A stretch of DNA of 7,446 bases from an uncultured Methylophaga sp. (GTDB lineage Bacteria > Pseudomonadota > Gammaproteobacteria > Nitrosococcales > Methylophagaceae). Both the position numbers and the translations under genes were made by a program. The notes below the pieces were generated by a model. It saw nothing but the letters and a program-made list of their open reading frames with translations, did not search any database and was not told where the DNA came from. The DNA lies in assembly GCA_946885755.1 (NCBI GenBank), contig CAMPHB010000062.1, positions 1 through 7,446 on the forward strand, written 5' to 3'. This document shows positions 5,345-7,446 of the stretch, in pieces; the first letter of the stretch is position 1, and every line of letters begins with the position of its first letter.

Positions 5345-7446
5345 TTAAGCCAGCCAGCGTTGCCAAATTTGTAAGACCTGTGGCCGGAAGTTTTCGACTC
5401 TGGCAACGGGTGCCAGGGTCGGCTGTTCCTGCAACACACAGCGATTTGCTTCACTGCGGTAAAACCGATAAGCATCGGCGAGCATGTTGCTCTCTTCAGC
5501 CAGCAATTTACCGGTCGCCGCCAGTGCGTCCAAAATCCTGATATTATCGGTGTAAACCATCAATTCAGGCAAGTCCGTCGCCCAAGCCAGCACCGCGTAC
5601 TGCACCAAAAACTCAATATCGGTAATACCACCGGTGCCTTGTTTTAAATCAAACAGCGTCTCAGTAGATTTATCCAGCTGCTGGCGCATTTTCTGGCGCA
5701 TATCAGCGACCTCTTTGGCCAGCGCTTTACTGTCGCGGTGTTTTCCCAGGACTTGCTGACGAATATCGGCAAATTTTTCACAAAGTTGCTTATCACCCAA
5801 TACACAGCGAGCGCGCACCAGCGCCTGATGTTCCCATGTCCAGGCCTCGTTATGCTGATATTCAGCAAAACCACTGAGCGGTGTTACCAGCAAACCCGAG
5901 TTGCCACTTGGCCGCAGCCGGGTGTCAACTTCATATAACGTGCCGCCTGAGGTTACTGTCGACATGATATGGATCATGCGCTGCGCGAGGCGCGTATAAA
6001 ACACCATCACATCAACAGGCTTATCACCATCGGTCATACCCTGCCGGTTGTCGTCAAATATAAACACCAGATCCAGATCCGAACCGTAGCCGAGTTCCAG
6101 CCCGCCGAGCTTGCCGTAAGCCAGCACAGCAAAACCGCCAAAATTCACATCATCAGCTTGTGCGTTAGGTGGATAACCATGGCGCTGTACCAGATATTGC
6201 CAGGCCAGATTCAACGTTTGTTCCAGCTGAATTTCAGCAAGCTCACTGAGTTGATCACCAACCCGCATCAGGGGTAATACACCGGTGACATCAGCCGCGG
6301 CCACATGCAAGGTGGCGATTTGCCGGAATTCACGCAGCCGGTTCATTTGCTGTTCTAAATCGCCGTCTTCAACTGAGGCTAGATATTGCACCAGACGCCG
6401 GGTCTGCTCTTGACGATCGGGCACTTCATACAATGATCGTGGATCCAGCAACTCATCCAGCAACAACGGATATCGTGCCAGCTGATGACTGATCAGCGGA
6501 CTGGCTGCTGCCAGCTTAATCAACTGCGATAAGGCCAGCGGATTTTCCACCAGCAGCGCCATATAAGCCGAGCGACGCATGATCGCTTCCAGCAATGGCA
6601 TCAGCCGCGCCAGACAGGCATCAGGGTTTTCGGTACCGGCGGCAGCCTGCACCAGCAAAGGCAATAACTTTTTCAGCCTGCCCCTGCCGGTATCGCTGAG
6701 ATTTTTGCAGGCATGGCTTTGCAGTAATTTGTCGAGCGTTTCTAAACAGGCAGCACTGTCCTGATAACCACACACTTGTAAATATTGTAATTTTTCGGCT
6801 TCACCAGCGGTCAGTAAAGCAATGGCGTCGGCCGGTTCATCATCCGCCTGCGGCGCCGTTAATAATTGTTCAAAATGTTCATGAACCTGTTGCCGGTGGT
6901 CTTTGATTTCCGTTAAAAACGCCGGCCAATCGGCAAAATTCATCATGGTTGCCAGACGCTGCCGGCTGTCATCTTCCTTGGGCAATAAATGGGTTTGCTG
7001 ATCTGCCCAGGCCTGAATCCGATGCTCAGTGCGGCGCAGAAATTCATAAGCCGCTTTCAGCGCCCGCACGGCATAAGCCGATAGTAATTGTCGCTCGGCC
7101 AGCAGATCCAAAATGGTCAGGATCGGCCGTTGTTGCAGCGGCTTATCACGGCCGCCGTAAATCAGCTGAAAGATCTGGCCGATAAACTCGATTTCGCGAA
7201 TGCCGCCGGCGCCGAGTTTGATATTGTCTTCCATGCCTTTCAGATGCAATTGGCCGGCAATCATCGCTTTCATTTCACGCAGCGAATCAAACATGCCGTA
7301 ATCCAGATAACGCCGGTAAACAAACGGCCGCAGTAATTCGCTGATGGCTTTGCGCTCGCTGTCACTGCCGGTGATTGGCCGTGCTTTGATCATCGCGTAG
7401 CGTTCCCATTCGCGGCCCTGTGTCTGGTAATACTCTTCCATGGCGT
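5345..7446 (-). CDS. glnE: GlnE, glutamine synthetase adenylyltransferase/adenylyl-removing enzyme (3' part, cut by window edge)
   Basis: GlnE adds AMP to glutamine synthetase in nitrogen excess and removes it in limitation, under PII control. The frame enters the window at 7446 and ends in TAA at 5345, giving about 699 residues; full-length enzymes have about 950-980, so roughly the first 245 are missing, including the metal-binding motif of the adenylyl-removing site. Numbering from the ATG at 7441, the end of the N-terminal nucleotidyltransferase unit is seen as GREWERYAMIKARPI (9-23) and GAGGIREIEFI (77-87). A helical central region follows. The adenylyltransferase domain is complete: GKLGGLELGYGSDLDLVFIF (443-462) with metal-binding Asp455 and Asp457, VDTRLRPSGNSGLL (505-518), EHQALVRAR (537-545) and GTGGITDIEFLVQ (602-614). 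The first in-window ATG is internal, not the start. No lesion is seen in this part. Confidence 0.97.
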   Translation of the reverse strand, partial: AMEEYYQTQGREWERYAMIKARPITGSDSERKAISELLRPFVYRRYLDYGMFDSLREMKAMIAGQLHLKGMEDNIKLGAGGIREIEFIGQIFQLIYGGRDKPLQQRPILTILDLLAERQLLSAYAVRALKAAYEFLRRTEHRIQAWADQQTHLLPKEDDSRQRLATMMNFADWPAFLTEIKDHRQQVHEHFEQLLTAPQADDEPADAIALLTAGEAEKLQYLQVCGYQDSAACLETLDKLLQSHACKNLSDTGRGRLKKLLPLLVQAAAGTENPDACLARLMPLLEAIMRRSAYMALLVENPLALSQLIKLAAASPLISHQLARYPLLLDELLDPRSLYEVPDRQEQTRRLVQYLASVEDGDLEQQMNRLREFRQIATLHVAAADVTGVLPLMRVGDQLSELAEIQLEQTLNLAWQYLVQRHGYPPNAQADDVNFGGFAVLAYGKLGGLELGYGSDLDLVFIFDDNRQGMTDGDKPVDVMVFYTRLAQRMIHIMSTVTSGGTLYEVDTRLRPSGNSGLLVTPLSGFAEYQHNEAWTWEHQALVRARCVLGDKQLCEKFADIRQQVLGKHRDSKALAKEVADMRQKMRQQLDKSTETLFDLKQGTGGITDIEFLVQYAVLAWATDLPELMVYTDNIRILDALAATGKLLAEESNMLADAYRFYRSEANRCVLQEQPTLAPVARVENFRPQVLQIWQRWLA

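Noticed and set aside
5339..5353. Small inverted repeat (CTGG/CCAG) at the end of glnE as a terminator
   Set aside because: The stem has only four pairs and no T-run follows in the direction of transcription; glnE-ilvE co-transcription is more likely.
1..7446. A novel defence, mobile or RNA system
   Set aside because: All but a few short gaps are accounted for by nine well-known core genes on one strand; no repeats, integrase, att sites, unusual composition or large unexplained intergenic region are present.

Overview
This is a gene-dense stretch of core chromosome from a gammaproteobacterium. Every gene reads on the minus strand, so transcription runs from position 7446 down to 1. The order is glnE (3' part) - ilvE - yebC - ruvC - ruvA - ruvB - ybgC - tolQ - tolR (5' part). 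The block yebC-ruvCAB-ybgC-tolQR is the classic gammaproteobacterial arrangement. The branched-chain aminotransferase looks Pseudomonas-like (an N-terminus with MADRDGVIW, and HHVNI and AAWHWG motifs). GC content is about one half by eye. This suggests a member of Pseudomonadales, Cellvibrionales or a related order, but a genus cannot be assigned from this window.

Layout: 5345-7446 holds the last ~699 codons of glnE, the glutamine synthetase adenylyl-modifying enzyme. 4382-5311 is ilvE. 3605-4354 is the YebC/TACO1-family gene. 3058-3594, 2465-3061 and 1449-2465 are ruvC, ruvA and ruvB, the Holliday-junction resolvasome. 1045-1449 is the hotdog thioesterase ybgC, 387-1055 is tolQ, and 1-372 is the start of tolR. 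The largest gap between genes is only 33 bases. Most junctions from ruvC to tolQ overlap by 1 to 11 bases, which points to one or two long co-transcribed and translationally coupled units. I see no RNA genes, mobile elements, CRISPR, convincing terminators or convincing promoters.

The genes form three functional sets. glnE and ilvE concern nitrogen assimilation and branched-chain amino acids. ruvCAB performs branch migration and cleavage of recombination intermediates. ybgC-tolQR begins the Tol-Pal cell-envelope system. yebC encodes a ribosome-associated or regulatory protein.

The one real anomaly is in ruvB. An in-frame TAA at 2222-2220 replaces codon 82, directly after the Walker A helix, while the rest of the gene stays perfectly in frame and conserved. 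TAA ends other genes here (glnE, ilvE, tolQ and ruvB itself), so it is not a reassigned codon. It is either a very recent nonsense mutation, a sequencing or assembly error, or (least likely) a readthrough site. I found no previously undescribed system in this window.
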